A stretch of DNA of 64,000 bases from Chryseobacterium joostei (GCF_003815775.1 NZ_CP033926.1:620001-684000); one strand, 5' to 3'. Numbered from the stretch's first letter, positions 7,669-17,070 are shown. Translations and numbers: made by a program. Notes: generated by a model not told the origin, from the letters alone.

Positions 7669-8622
7669 ATGAATATTAAAATTTCAACAGCACAATTTGA
7701 GAACAAAAGTGGGGATAAGGAATATAATCTCTCTGTTATAGAAAAATTGTCTGCACAGGCTGCTTCACAGGGTTCAAATGTCATGGTCTTCCATGAATGT
7801 TCAATCACAGGATATACTTTTGCCCGAAAACTTTCAAAAGAACAGCTTCTCGATATTGCCGAAATCATTCCTGATGGAGAAAGCATTCAAAGGCTACAAC
7901 AGATTGCTACGCAGCACAATATTACCATACTGGCCGGTCTCTTTGAAAAGGATGAGCAAAACAATCTTTTTAAAGCCTATGTGTGCGTAGATAAAACCGG
8001 ATTGAAGGCGAAGTACAGAAAACTCCACCCATTCATCAATCCACATCTTACCCCTGGAAATGAATACTGTGTATTTGATATTTTGGGATGGAAGTGCGGA
8101 ATTCTTATCTGCTATGACAATAATATTATTGAAAATGTAAGGGCGACCAAGCTTTTGGGTGCTGATATTATCTTTATGCCGCATGTTACCATGTGCACCC
8201 CTTCTACAAGACCGGGAGCAGGCTTTGTGGATCCTCAACTTTGGGAAAACAGAGAAAAAGACCCTACTTCTTTACGATTAGAATTTAATGGAATGAAAGG
8301 AAGAGACTGGCTGATGAAATGGCTTCCATCAAGGGCTTATGACAACGGAGCTTATATTGTTTTTTCAAACCCTATCGGGATGGATGATGATCAGCTTAAG
8401 AATGGATGCTCCATGATTATTGATCCTTTTGGAGATGTTGTTGCGGAATGCCGTTCGTTTGAAGATAGTTTTGAAACGACCATCATTACCCCTGAAAAAC
8501 TGACACAGGCAGGAGGTTATAGATATATTAAGGCACGAAGACCTGAATTATATGGCAAAATTATTGGGCAGGAACATTTTTCTGAGCAGAAAGTGGTGTG
8601 GCTGGATGATAAAGATAAATAA
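7669..8622 (+). CDS. Carbon-nitrogen hydrolase (nitrilase superfamily)
   Basis: A 317-residue cytosolic enzyme with the full Glu-Lys-Cys catalytic set: E43 in VFHECSITGY, K118 in KYRKLHPF, and C148 in GILICYDNN. The family hydrolyses nitriles, amides or N-carbamoyl groups. The sequence after the nucleophile (GADIIFMPHVT, then PSRAYDNGAYIVFSNPIG and MIIDPFGDVVAE) fits the amidase/N-carbamoylase branches better than nitrile hydrolases, but this is a judgement. It follows an AraC regulator on the same strand and has no other operon partner before a repeat element. It is probably used to free ammonia or degrade an amide metabolite. Confidence 0.85.
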   Translation: MNIKISTAQFENKSGDKEYNLSVIEKLSAQAASQGSNVMVFHECSITGYTFARKLSKEQLLDIAEIIPDGESIQRLQQIATQHNITILAGLFEKDEQNNLFKAYVCVDKTGLKAKYRKLHPFINPHLTPGNEYCVFDILGWKCGILICYDNNIIENVRATKLLGADIIFMPHVTMCTPSTRPGAGFVDPQLWENREKDPTSLRLEFNGMKGRDWLMKWLPSRAYDNGAYIVFSNPIGMDDDQLKNGCSMIIDPFGDVVAECRSFEDSFETTIITPEKLTQAGGYRYIKARRPELYGKIIGQEHFSEQKVVWLDDKDK

Positions 8623-8676
8623 GAAGAGCTGGCTGCGCAAAGATGCAAAGGCTTTATATACTGTATGTTGTAAGAC

Positions 8677-8770
8677 GTAAGGATTTTATCGGAGATAAAA
8701 TTATTTACTTCTCGCAGATTTAGCGGATTGAGCATATTAATATGATTAAATTATCTGCAAAATCTGCGAG
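8677..8770. repeat. Palindromic intergenic repeat with shared flank
   Basis: The core at 8711-8770 has arms CTCGCAGATTT and AAATCTGCGAG, perfect over 11 bases, with the inner AGCATATTAATATGATTAAA as in copy 1 but lacking about ten inner bases. The flank GTAAGGATTTTATC (8677-8690) is the reverse complement of the GATAAAATCCTT flank at 2613 and 34932. Confidence 0.75.
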
Positions 8771-8818
8771 AATTTTAAAAATCTTGTTTATTATATTTTT
8801 ACGAGTTTTCTGTTCATT

Positions 8819-9463
8819 TTAAATTTCATAGATCTCTGCGTCTGTAAAAACAAAAAACTTACTTTTCTTAGGCAGATTTTTAGTATCAAGCCCTGTAAAC
8901 TCGCTGAATGCGGGTAATAATAATTGATTTGTACTAAGGGCAAAGCAGGGAAGTCTGATACTTTTTACAGCAGAGTTTAAAACAATTCCGGGATGAATAT
9001 GTCCGGTAATCTGGAAACCTGTTTTTGTTTTATCAAAATCATGAATAAAGGTAAATCCATCAACTTCCAGTAAGGATTTCTTAAAATTCAGGCAAAGTTT
9101 TTTCTTTAACTGTTCTGAAATGCGGTCATGATTGCCTTCAATAAGATAAAAATGAAGATCAGGATATTGACTTCTCCATGTGCAGAATTCGTCCACATCA
9201 GAATTATCCCCTGCATGAAGCAAATCACCGACAACAATAAATTTCTCAGGCTGGAAGTATTCAATCAATGCTGAAAGTCTTTCCAGATCACTTTTCATAA
9301 TATGATTGGCTAGTGCAATCCCATTTTTACGAAAATGAGCGGTCTTCCCGATGTGAAGATCAGAAAGTATCAGTGCTTTTTCCTTTTTCCAAAATACAGC
9401 ACGCTGATTGGTTAAAGTAAAAACCTCGTTTTGAATTGAAATATCTTTTGTAACAATAAACAC
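8819..9463 (-). CDS. pdeM: DNA ligase-associated metallophosphoesterase
   Basis: A 214-residue calcineurin-like phosphoesterase. Metal-ligand motifs are all visible: ALILSDLHIGKTAHFRK (D-x-H), VVGDLLHAGDNSDVDEF (GD...), IEGNHDR, and late histidines in TFIHDF and ITGHIHPGI. It matches the small phosphodiesterase that accompanies bacterial ATP-dependent ligase / Lhr-helicase / MBL-exonuclease sets (ligase-associated phosphoesterase family). Here it is on the same strand as that set but separated from it by the phosphoglycerate mutase gene. The start used is GTG at 9463; no ATG lies near and the residues from there on look coding. It presumably trims DNA ends or nucleotides during repair. Confidence 0.85.
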   Translation of the reverse strand: MFIVTKDISIQNEVFTLTNQRAVFWKKEKALILSDLHIGKTAHFRKNGIALANHIMKSDLERLSALIEYFQPEKFIVVGDLLHAGDNSDVDEFCTWRSQYPDLHFYLIEGNHDRISEQLKKKLCLNFKKSLLEVDGFTFIHDFDKTKTGFQITGHIHPGIVLNSAVKSIRLPCFALSTNQLLLPAFSEFTGLDTKNLPKKSKFFVFTDAEIYEI

Positions 9464-9508
9464 GATTAAAAATTATAAATTTAAGGTCTTGTACTTGTGT
9501 ACAAAAAA

Positions 9509-10111
9509 CTAGTTTTCTCTTCTGCTTACATGAAAGTTTTCATCAAAAATATAGGTTATAGGAATACCTGTTGCAATTTCTCTTTCTAAAATTTCGTCAG
9601 GTGATAAATGTTCAAGGTACATAATCAATGAACGCAGACTATTTCCATGGGCTACAATAAGTACATTTTCTCCTTTTTTTAAAAGTGGGGCAATCTCTCT
9701 TTCAAAATAGGGAATAACCCTGTTATAGGTATCTTTAAGACTTTCTCCGCCTGGTGGCACAACATCATAGGACCTGCGCCAGCTATAAACCTGCTCATCA
9801 CCATATTTTTGTGCCGTTTCTGCTTTGTTAAGCCCCTCAAGATCTCCATAAGACCGTTCATTCAATGCTTTATCCATAATAATAGGAATATTGGGTTTCC
9901 CTATTTCATCAAGGATAATGGAAAGGGTATGTTCTGCTCTGATGAGTACAGAAGTAAAAGCAACATCTATTTTTTCTTTGCTTAGGGCTATTCCTGCATT
10001 TTTTGCTTCTTCAATTCCGGTTTCTGTTATATCAATATCCTGCCAGCCTGTAAATCTGTTTTCAAGATTCCAGAGTGACTGCCCGTGGCGGACTAAGAAC
10101 AATTTTGCCAT
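9509..10111 (-). CDS. gpmA: 2,3-bisphosphoglycerate-dependent phosphoglycerate mutase
   Basis: A 200-residue histidine phosphatase-superfamily protein. The phospho-histidine is H9 in LFLVRHGQSLWN, followed by NRFTGWQDIDITETG, the substrate motif LNERSYGDLEGLNK, YSWRRSYDVVPPGGESL, and the second histidine in VLIVAHGNSLRSL. These residues are those of cofactor-dependent phosphoglycerate mutase, interconverting 3- and 2-phosphoglycerate in glycolysis. It is shorter than the E. coli enzyme (about 250), as in many Bacteroidetes. It is a metabolic gene sitting between pdeM and the helicase gene and could share their transcript; a direct repair role is not suggested. Confidence 0.88.
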   Translation of the reverse strand: MAKLFLVRHGQSLWNLENRFTGWQDIDITETGIEEAKNAGIALSKEKIDVAFTSVLIRAEHTLSIILDEIGKPNIPIIMDKALNERSYGDLEGLNKAETAQKYGDEQVYSWRRSYDVVPPGGESLKDTYNRVIPYFEREIAPLLKKGENVLIVAHGNSLRSLIMYLEHLSPDEILEREIATGIPITYIFDENFHVSRREN

Positions 10112-10228
10112 GATTTTAATGTTATTTTACTCTTCGAAGAATATACTCTAAGTTACGAACTTATCAAGAGTTATGATGTACAAAAGACATGAAACTTTTC
10201 AGGTATTTAAGCCGAAAATAATGATATT

Positions 10229-12661
10229 TTAAAGCTTCAACATTCTTTTAATTCTGGCATCAAGCCCTTCACTGGAAAGAGTCTGTCTGAGACTGTCTAC
10301 CTTTATAGGAAAGCTTAACGGAGTAAAGGAATGAGAATGCTTTAAAATAATTTTAGACTTTTCAATTCTTTTAAACGCTTCTACTAAACGCTGTTCCTGA
10401 AGCTGAATATTAAAGACTTCTGTATAGGCCTGCCTGATCAAAAAATGATTGGGATCATAGTCTTCCAGTACCTTAAAGATCAATCCGGCTGAACTTTGCA
10501 AGGATTTATTAGAGCGTTGCTTTCCCGCATAATTTTGAATGACCATTCCCGAGATCACGGCTATATCCCGAAATTTCCTCCTTGCCATTTCTGCAGAATT
10601 AATACTGGCTATCATATCTGTCATCAGGTTCTCTCTGCTTAAAATTTGCTGTATATTTTCTTCATTTAAGGGTATTTCCTTGTCACTGAATAATTCAAAT
10701 CCATAATCATTCATGGCCATCGAAAAGGAAATTGGAGCGAGTTTTGAAATTCTGTAGGCTATTAATGCCGCCATCACTTCATGTACCAAACGGCCTTCAA
10801 AAGGGTACATAAACAAGTGGTATCCTTCTCGGTTTTTAATCATTTCAACCAAGAATTCATCTTCTTTGGGAATATGCGAGTTTTTTTCCTGATTGACCAG
10901 AAGCGGGTGCAGAAATTTCAATTCTTTTTCTGAGGCTTTCGGATTTAGTGCGTGTGAAAGTTTTTCTCTTAAAAAATGACCCAAATCAGAGCTCAAAGGC
11001 AATCTTCCACCCAAATAACTCGGTACAAGTGCTCTTCCTTTGGCGGATCTTACATATACGGTCATATCCTTGATCATTGCTACTTCCAGAGTACGTCCGG
11101 CTAAAATGAATTTTTCTTCTTTTTTTAATTTTGAAATAAAATATTCTTCAATCATTCCAATATAACCCCCGGAAATAAATTTAACCTTTAGCATGGCATC
11201 ACTTACAATTACTCCCATATTCATCCGGTGAAGCATTGCTATTTTCCGTGAGGTTACCTTGTATAAACCATCATCCAAAATCACAATTTTATGGAATTCC
11301 TCATAACTCTTCAATACACTGCCACCAATGGTCAGAAACTCAAGAATGCTTTTCCATTCTTCATCCATCATTTCCTGAAACGCATATACCTTTTTGATTC
11401 TTTTATATACTTCATCGGGATAAAAACCGTTTCCAACCGCCAAGGTCATTAAGAACTGAACCAAAACATCGAAGCATAAGACCTGTGGTTCCCTTGGTTC
11501 AATTACTTTTTGCTTTACGGCTTCCTTTAAGGCAGAAACCTCAATCAGTTCCAGAGAATGAGTGGGTACACAATAAATTTTGGAAGTTTCAAAAGGGGAG
11601 TGTCCACTACGGCCTGCCCGCTGAAGAAATCTTGCCACTCCTTTTGCGGAACCGATCTGAATGACAGTATCAACAGGTTTAAAATCTATTCCTAAATCTA
11701 GCGATGATGTGGAAACAACAGCTTTTAATTTTCCTGAACTCAGATTCTCTTCAATCCAGATCCTTAAATGAGCATCAATGGAGCTATGATGAATAGCGAT
11801 CTGCCCCGCAAAATCCGGATAGGCGTCCAGCAGCAGCTGATACCACATTTCACTTTGGCTTCGGGTATTGGTAAAAACAATGGTAGATTTTGAGTTGAGA
11901 ATAATGGGTACTACTTTATCCGCCAATTTATTCCCAAGATGTCCTGCCCAGGGCAATATTTCAATTTCATCCGGAAAGACGGGAATAATATCTATTTTCT
12001 TTCGTTCCGTAGCTGTAATTTGAGTTTTTTTAACGTCATAGGGAATCAAAACTTCCATAGCTTCTTCCAGATTGCCTATTGTTGCTGTAATGCCCCAGAT
12101 TTTCATGTCGGGAACGTAGCTTCTAAGCTGTGAAATTCCCAATTCTACCATTACACCTCGCTTTGAACCTAATAATTCATGCCATTCATCTACAACAATA
12201 CATTTCATATCGCGAAAAAAGGACTCATGATTTTTCTGAGCAAGAAGTAAGTGTAAACTTTCTGGTGTTACGACAAGAATTTCAGGCATTTTCTTTACCT
12301 GCTGTTGTCTCACTTTAGGATCTGTATCTCCGTTTCTGACCCCTACAGCCCAGTCAAGCCCAATTTCATCAATAGCTTCCTGCATGGCCTTCGCAATATC
12401 CTTGGATAAAGATCTTAATGGGCTTATCCAGATCATTTTCAAACCTTTTTTATAATGTTCAGGATGATTCAGAAAGTCTGAAACCAATGCTAAAAAAACG
12501 GAAAAAGTTTTCCCAAATCCTGTAGGAGCCACGACCATACCGCTGTATCCGCTTCCGAATCTGCGCCATGCATCTATTTGAAATTTAAAAGGAGACATTC
12601 CTTTATCAACCATCCATTGTTGAATGATTTTAAATCCATTGGTATGTTCAAAAGCAGCCAC
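10229..12661 (-). CDS. Ligase-associated Lhr-type DEXH helicase
   Basis: An 810-residue superfamily 2 helicase. Walker A is at residues 46-52 (PTGFGKT), the Walker B/DEXH motif is DEWH at 158-161, followed by SAT-like GITATIG, and a C-terminal RecA domain with STSSLDLGIDF and QRAGRSGHS (motif VI). The length and the extra C-terminal region fit the short Lhr helicases that accompany bacterial ATP-dependent ligases. These are 3'-5' DNA helicases with a DNA-repair role. The likely start is GTG at 12661, one base after the stop of the ligase gene, so the two are tightly coupled. Confidence 0.9.
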   Translation of the reverse strand: MAAFEHTNGFKIIQQWMVDKGMSPFKFQIDAWRRFGSGYSGMVVAPTGFGKTFSVFLALVSDFLNHPEHYKKGLKMIWISPLRSLSKDIAKAMQEAIDEIGLDWAVGVRNGDTDPKVRQQQVKKMPEILVVTPESLHLLLAQKNHESFFRDMKCIVVDEWHELLGSKRGVMVELGISQLRSYVPDMKIWGITATIGNLEEAMEVLIPYDVKKTQITATERKKIDIIPVFPDEIEILPWAGHLGNKLADKVVPIILNSKSTIVFTNTRSQSEMWYQLLLDAYPDFAGQIAIHHSSIDAHLRIWIEENLSSGKLKAVVSTSSLDLGIDFKPVDTVIQIGSAKGVARFLQRAGRSGHSPFETSKIYCVPTHSLELIEVSALKEAVKQKVIEPREPQVLCFDVLVQFLMTLAVGNGFYPDEVYKRIKKVYAFQEMMDEEWKSILEFLTIGGSVLKSYEEFHKIVILDDGLYKVTSRKIAMLHRMNMGVIVSDAMLKVKFISGGYIGMIEEYFISKLKKEEKFILAGRTLEVAMIKDMTVYVRSAKGRALVPSYLGGRLPLSSDLGHFLREKLSHALNPKASEKELKFLHPLLVNQEKNSHIPKEDEFLVEMIKNREGYHLFMYPFEGRLVHEVMAALIAYRISKLAPISFSMAMNDYGFELFSDKEIPLNEENIQQILSRENLMTDMIASINSAEMARRKFRDIAVISGMVIQNYAGKQRSNKSLQSSAGLIFKVLEDYDPNHFLIRQAYTEVFNIQLQEQRLVEAFKRIEKSKIILKHSHSFTPLSFPIKVDSLRQTLSSEGLDARIKRMLKL

Positions 12662-12662
12662 G

Positions 12663-14243
12663 TTATTGTATTAATTTTTTAATTTCTTCAAGATGGTCAA
12701 TTTCGTCTACCGTTTTATCTTTCCGCCATCTGACAATTCTTGGGAACCGAAGGGCAACACCACTTTTGTGACGGTTACTGAGTCCAATTCCTTCGAAGGC
12801 AATTTCAAAGACAAGCTCAGCTTTTACAGTTCGTACCGGGCCAAATTTTTCAATGGCATTTTTTGTTACAAATTTGCTTACTTCCATGATTTCTTTATCC
12901 GTCAATCCTGAATAAGCCTTCGCAATGGTAACCAGTTTATCCTCATTTTTTACGGCAAAAGTATAGTCGGTGTAATAGGCGCTACGTCTGCCACTACCTT
13001 TTTGGGCATAGATCAGAACGGCATCTATTGTAAAGGGATTGATTTTCCATTTCCACCAATCACCTTTCTTTCGACCTGAGTGATAAGGTGAATTTTTCTG
13101 TTTCAGCATCAATCCTTCACTATTTACCGTTCTTGAATTTTCCCGGATATGGTTAAGCTCTTCCCATTTTTCAAAATCGATGCTTTGAGAAAGCTTAATG
13201 TTATGAGGCTTTTCATTGCGCAATAATTCCTCCAGCATTGCTCTTCTGGCAGAGATTGGTTTCTCTCTCAAATCATTATGTTCAAGCTCCAGTAAATCGT
13301 AGGCAAAGACTTCTATAGGAATTTCCGAGAGCATTTTCTTAGTTAAAGTTTTTCTGTTTAATCTCTTCTGTAATTCATTGAAATTTAAAACTTTACCATC
13401 TTTTACTGCAAGTATTTCTCCATCTAAAACGAAGTTCCCGTTCATGGCTTTTATCACTTCGGTAATCTCGGGAAATTGCTCTGTAACAAGCTCTTCACCT
13501 CTCGACCAAATAAAGACTTCATCATTTCTTCGGATAATCTGTCCCCGAATTCCGTCCCATTTGTATTCTACCAGCCACTCATTGGATTCGCCAAGGGCAT
13601 CAAGCTCTTTTTCTAAAGGATAGGCAAGGCAAAAAGGATATGGTTTTGAATTGTCAGGATTTACATTTTCAGCAGCAATCAGTTCTCTGAAAGAAGTTTC
13701 ATTAGGGTTCCATTTCCCCATAAGACTATGCATCAGCGCACTGGATTCCTGACCGGAAAACTTTGTCAATGCATTGATTAACGTTTTATCAGAAACCCCA
13801 ATCCGGAAGCTTCCGCCAATTAATTTATTGAAAATCAATCGTTCTGTATAATCCAATCCGTTCCATGAATTTAGTACAAATTCTTTCTTTTCAGCCTCTG
13901 TTTTGTCTTTTAAATCAACAATATCATTCATCCATTGTGACAGGCTTCTTTCTATTTTTTCCTGTGGGGGAGGAAGAATCAAAGAAAGGGTTTCACCAAG
14001 ATCTCCAACAGAGGAATAACTTTCCTGAAAAAGCCACAGTGGAAGTCCTGTAATTTCCAATGCCCACTCTTTCATATAATTGGTATTGATGTTTCTCTTG
14101 GGTCTTTTCCCTGTAAACAAGGCAATAAACCATACTTTATCATCATCTGGCGTACGCTCCAGATAATCCATAATTGCATCAATTTTAGCATTGGTTTTAT
14201 TGGTTGTTTCCAAGGCATTAATAAGGTTTGCAAAATGTTTCAT
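12663..14243 (-). CDS. ATP-dependent DNA ligase
   Basis: A 526-residue ligase. The nucleotidyl lysine is K228 in VEYKWDGIRGQ (motif I KxDG); further motifs are WSRGEELVT, FVLDGEILAV (motif III), EGLMLKQ (motif IV), and WWKWK (motif V). An N-terminal DNA-binding domain (residues 1-200) precedes it. This is the bacterial ligase type that occurs with an Lhr helicase, an MBL-fold exonuclease and a phosphoesterase, distinct from the replicative NAD-dependent LigA. The stop of the exonuclease gene overlaps its start by four bases (14240-14243), and it is followed directly by the helicase gene. It seals nicks or breaks in DNA, probably in a stress-related repair route. Confidence 0.92.
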   Translation of the reverse strand: MKHFANLINALETTNKTNAKIDAIMDYLERTPDDDKVWFIALFTGKRPKRNINTNYMKEWALEITGLPLWLFQESYSSVGDLGETLSLILPPPQEKIERSLSQWMNDIVDLKDKTEAEKKEFVLNSWNGLDYTERLIFNKLIGGSFRIGVSDKTLINALTKFSGQESSALMHSLMGKWNPNETSFRELIAAENVNPDNSKPYPFCLAYPLEKELDALGESNEWLVEYKWDGIRGQIIRRNDEVFIWSRGEELVTEQFPEITEVIKAMNGNFVLDGEILAVKDGKVLNFNELQKRLNRKTLTKKMLSEIPIEVFAYDLLELEHNDLREKPISARRAMLEELLRNEKPHNIKLSQSIDFEKWEELNHIRENSRTVNSEGLMLKQKNSPYHSGRKKGDWWKWKINPFTIDAVLIYAQKGSGRRSAYYTDYTFAVKNEDKLVTIAKAYSGLTDKEIMEVSKFVTKNAIEKFGPVRTVKAELVFEIAFEGIGLSNRHKSGVALRFPRIVRWRKDKTVDEIDHLEEIKKLIQ

Positions 14244-15262
14244 GATTCCGGATTTTCAATGGTTTCCTTTTCAGATTCTTCTTCGTCTTCACCATAAAGG
14301 GTTTCTACAATATCTGCATGAATGCCAATTTCATTCAGATATTTTGAGAAAATTTCTGTCTGCCCATGCGTAACATGAACAATTTCTGCTTCGGTAGCCT
14401 TTATAGTTTGCAGCAATCCTTTCCAGTCTGCATGATCACTCATGGCAAATCCTGCATCTGCACTTCTCCATCTTCTGGCACCACGTACCTGCATCCATCC
14501 GGAACATATAGCCGTGGCCGGATCCGGAATTTTCTTAATAATATTACTATCCAGTAAGGCTGGTGGAACAATTACAATTTCATGTTCCACTTCCTTTGAA
14601 CGTTCTCTGAAGTCGGCAATGGTATAATCAGGAAGGTTAATTCCCACCGATTCAAAAGCCTCATTCAACTTTCCGATAGAGTAATGTACATATATTTTTC
14701 CCAGCTCCTCTACAGCTGTCATAATTCGTTGGGCTTTACCAAGAGAATACCCGATAAACACTGAGGTTTTGTTATTTTCTTTGTTTTTCAATACCCAGTT
14801 TTGAAGTTTTTGATTTAAATCCTGAACTTCCAGCCAGTTGTAAATAGGCAGTCCAAAGGTACTTTCGGTAACAAACTCATTGCATTTTACTAATTCAAAA
14901 GGAGTACTTAATCCATCATCCTGAATCTTATAATCTCCGGACACAACAGTTACATATCCTTTATATTCCAACCTAATCTGTGCAGAACCAATAATATGAC
15001 ATGCCGGATGAAGAGAAACCTTTACTCCATTAATGGTAATAGTCTCACCATATGCCACACTCTGGCATTCAATATCACTCCCAATCCTTTGATGGAGGAT
15101 AGGCTTTGTAAAATGATGGCAAAGGTATTTTTTCATTCCCCAACGGGCATGATCTGCATGTCCATGAGTGATGATGGCCATATCAACAGGCCGCCAGGGA
15201 TCTATATAAAACTTTCCCTGCGGACAGTAAATTCCTTTTCTGGTAAATGTGATTAGCTTCAA
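14240..15262 (-). CDS. Ligase-associated MBL-fold DNA exonuclease
   Basis: A 340-residue metallo-beta-lactamase/beta-CASP-like protein related to SNM1/CPSF nucleases. The zinc-binding HxHxDH motif is at residues 33-38 (HGHADH), with further ligands in HPACHIIGSA and VVSGDYK, and a late MSDHADWKG plus VHVTHGQTE. It is the first gene of the coupled exonuclease-ligase-helicase unit and overlaps the ligase start by an ATGA-type junction. It is expected to trim DNA ends before ligation. Its C-terminal tail is rich in Glu (EDEEESEKE). Confidence 0.88.
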   Translation of the reverse strand: MKLITFTRKGIYCPQGKFYIDPWRPVDMAIITHGHADHARWGMKKYLCHHFTKPILHQRIGSDIECQSVAYGETITINGVKVSLHPACHIIGSAQIRLEYKGYVTVVSGDYKIQDDGLSTPFELVKCNEFVTESTFGLPIYNWLEVQDLNQKLQNWVLKNKENNKTSVFIGYSLGKAQRIMTAVEELGKIYVHYSIGKLNEAFESVGINLPDYTIADFRERSKEVEHEIVIVPPALLDSNIIKKIPDPATAICSGWMQVRGARRWRSADAGFAMSDHADWKGLLQTIKATEAEIVHVTHGQTEIFSKYLNEIGIHADIVETLYGEDEEESEKETIENPES

Positions 15263-15503
15263 TGGTGTGACTGGTTTTATAGGATAAGCTTCAAAAACTT
15301 AACCAATTTACAATAAACTGTATATTTTATTATTCTTTTGGATTAGATTTTAGTAGAATTATAGGGAGTAAAAGTGTATGTTTTTAAAATTTTTGCAAAG
15401 GCATAATATCTCTTTTGGTTTTGTAAAGATTACCTAGTTTGAATGTAAAATATGAATTTTTTAACATAATATATTTCTATGGGAAGTGAGTAAAATAATT
15501 CTT

Positions 15504-15511
15504 TATATTTG
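15504..15511 (+). promoter_or_regulatory. -7 box upstream of small lipoprotein gene
   Basis: TATATTTG fits TAnnTTTG and lies 27 bases before the ATG at 15539. The rest of the 15263-15538 gap is AT-rich, and I see no other clear signal in it. Confidence 0.45.
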
Positions 15512-15538
15512 TCATCTAATCTTAGAATTAACACAAAC

Positions 15539-15625
15539 ATGAAAAAAAATTTAATCTATGGACTTATACTATTGTCCACAGCATCCTTTGCCCTCAACTC
15601 CTGTAGAACAGATACGATCCAATGA
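15539..15625 (+). CDS. 28-residue lipoprotein-like peptide
   Basis: A short ORF starting MKKNLIYGLILLSTASFALN, followed by SCRTDTIQ and a stop. It has a basic start, a hydrophobic core and a lipobox (LNSC, Cys at residue 22), then only six residues, so the mature product would be a lipid-anchored seven-residue peptide. Its TGA overlaps the ATG of the next gene (ATGA at 15622-15625), suggesting translational coupling. A -7 box precedes it. It may be a real micro-lipoprotein, a leader peptide, or the remnant of a longer lipoprotein that lost its body. Confidence 0.5.
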   Translation: MKKNLIYGLILLSTASFALNSCRTDTIQ

Positions 15626-16035
15626 AACTGAAAATTATTAAAATTATTTCTGTTATCTCATTTTTAATGATTTGCAGTTTAGGTAAAGATGATCTCCCAA
15701 TATTTGTGTATATACTTTTTTCGTTATACCAATTTATTAATGATATAGTTTCTTTATCTTTTTCTCAGCACGATATTTTTTGGGAAGGAATTACTGCTAT
15801 ACCTATTATTGGTACATTATACATTTTCTTATCATCTAGATATTATAAAGATCGTTATTTAATGCTATTCTGTTTTATAGCATTATTATCAATAATAATT
15901 TCTTTGATGATTCCTAATACATATTATAGTGATATTATGTCTAAACTGCGCCTCAGTTTTATAATTCCTTTTATAATATTTGTAGTGAGTTCTATATATG
16001 CAGTAATCCTTATTTTTAGAAATAAGATAAAGTAA
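15622..16035 (+). CDS. Small membrane protein of unknown function
   Basis: A 137-residue protein, overlapping the preceding 28-residue lipoprotein ORF by four bases. It is strongly hydrophobic with about four helix-sized segments (near residues 7-20, 60-72, 80-97 and 112-133) and short loops; it ends with a basic tail RNKIK. No enzyme motif is visible and I do not recognise the family. The base composition is AT-rich compared with the repair genes on its left, and codon use leans to A/T-ending codons, which could point to recent gain. It is closed by a terminator at 16044. Alternatives include a small immunity or stress membrane protein, without direct evidence. Confidence 0.6.
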   Translation: MKLKIIKIISVISFLMICSLGKDDLPIFVYILFSLYQFINDIVSLSFSQHDIFWEGITAIPIIGTLYIFLSSRYYKDRYLMLFCFIALLSIIISLMIPNTYYSDIMSKLRLSFIIPFIIFVVSSIYAVILIFRNKIK

Positions 16036-16043
16036 ATAATTAT

Positions 16044-16073
16044 AATCCAGGATCATTAATCCTGGATTTTTTC
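16044..16073 (+). terminator. Rho-independent terminator
   Basis: AATCCAGG (16044-16051), loop ATCATTAAT minus ends, CCTGGATT (16061-16068), then a T-run. It ends the lipoprotein/membrane protein pair. Confidence 0.85.
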
Positions 16074-16277
16074 CCTTTGTTCTTCAATTCTATTTCCATT
16101 TTGTTGAATGATGAATAATATTCTTGTGAACAAAAGATGGTAATAGATAATCATCTTCCTGACAATCGATTATTCTTTGAGGCTGATGAACTTCTCAACA
16201 CTATAAGTTTGGACTTTACACCAATATAAACCGCTTGAAAATCTTTGAAATTTGTATCAACAAAAAAATAAAATACA

Positions 16278-17066
16278 ATGAGTAAAACAATTCTAATTAC
16301 AGGAGCAGCAAGCGGATTTGGAAAAATTGCAGCCTTTGAGCTTGCTAAAAAAGGACATCAGGTAATTGCAACCACGCAGGTATATCCTCAAATGAGTGAC
16401 CTAATTCGTGAAGCTTCAGCTCAGGGTGTGACTTTGACGGTTGATAAACTAGATGTAACCAATTCAAGGGATATTGCCTATATTTTAAACAAATATGATA
16501 TTGATATTCTGATCAGCAATGCGGGTATTATGGAAGGCGGTCCTATTGCAGAACAACCGGTTGATATTATCCGATCTATGTTTGAGGTGAATGTATTCGG
16601 TGCGTTGGAACTGGCACAGGGCTTTATTAAAAAGTTTATTGAAAAGAAAGGTGGTAAAATTGTCTTCACTTCATCAATGGGAGGTTTATGGACGGTACCC
16701 TACGTGGCCGCTTATTGTGCTTCTAAACACGCCTTGGAATCAATTGCGGAAGGATTGAAAACAGAGCTGGCTCCGTTCAATATCAAAATCGCAACCTGTA
16801 ATCCGGGGGTATTTGGAACAGGGTTCAATGATAGAGGAGTAGACTCTATATTCCGTTGGTATGATCCAAAGGTGAATTTTACTCCGGAAACAGCCTTCGA
16901 TGGAGCCTCTGAATCTCTTGCCCATCAATTAGATCCGTATTCCATGGCAGAAGTTATTGTTAATGTGGCTCTTGATGACAATAGTGATTTTAGGAATGTA
17001 CATCCCAAGGAAACTGAAGATTTTGTAAAACAGCTTCAATCTGAAGCGTGGACTGCTAAAAGCTAA
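16278..17066 (+). CDS. Short-chain dehydrogenase/reductase
   Basis: A 262-residue classical SDR. The NAD(P)-binding TGxxxGxG is at residues 8-15 (TGAASGFG), NAG at 81-83, catalytic Ser around 132-133 (TSSMGG), Tyr146 and Lys150 (YCASK). It is an oxidoreductase for a small alcohol or carbonyl substrate in the cytosol; the substrate cannot be named. It begins a three-gene unit with the HbpS/GlcG-like gene (4 bases later) and an AraC regulator (18 bases later). In similar units the AraC protein controls the dehydrogenase. Confidence 0.88.
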   Translation: MSKTILITGAASGFGKIAAFELAKKGHQVIATTQVYPQMSDLIREASAQGVTLTVDKLDVTNSRDIAYILNKYDIDILISNAGIMEGGPIAEQPVDIIRSMFEVNVFGALELAQGFIKKFIEKKGGKIVFTSSMGGLWTVPYVAAYCASKHALESIAEGLKTELAPFNIKIATCNPGVFGTGFNDRGVDSIFRWYDPKVNFTPETAFDGASESLAHQLDPYSMAEVIVNVALDDNSDFRNVHPKETEDFVKQLQSEAWTAKS

Positions 17067-17070
17067 TAAT

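Noticed and set aside
7894..8238. 114-codon minus-strand frame inside the nitrilase gene
   Set aside because: It is a shadow of the coding strand: the nitrilase has all catalytic residues and this frame has no domain.
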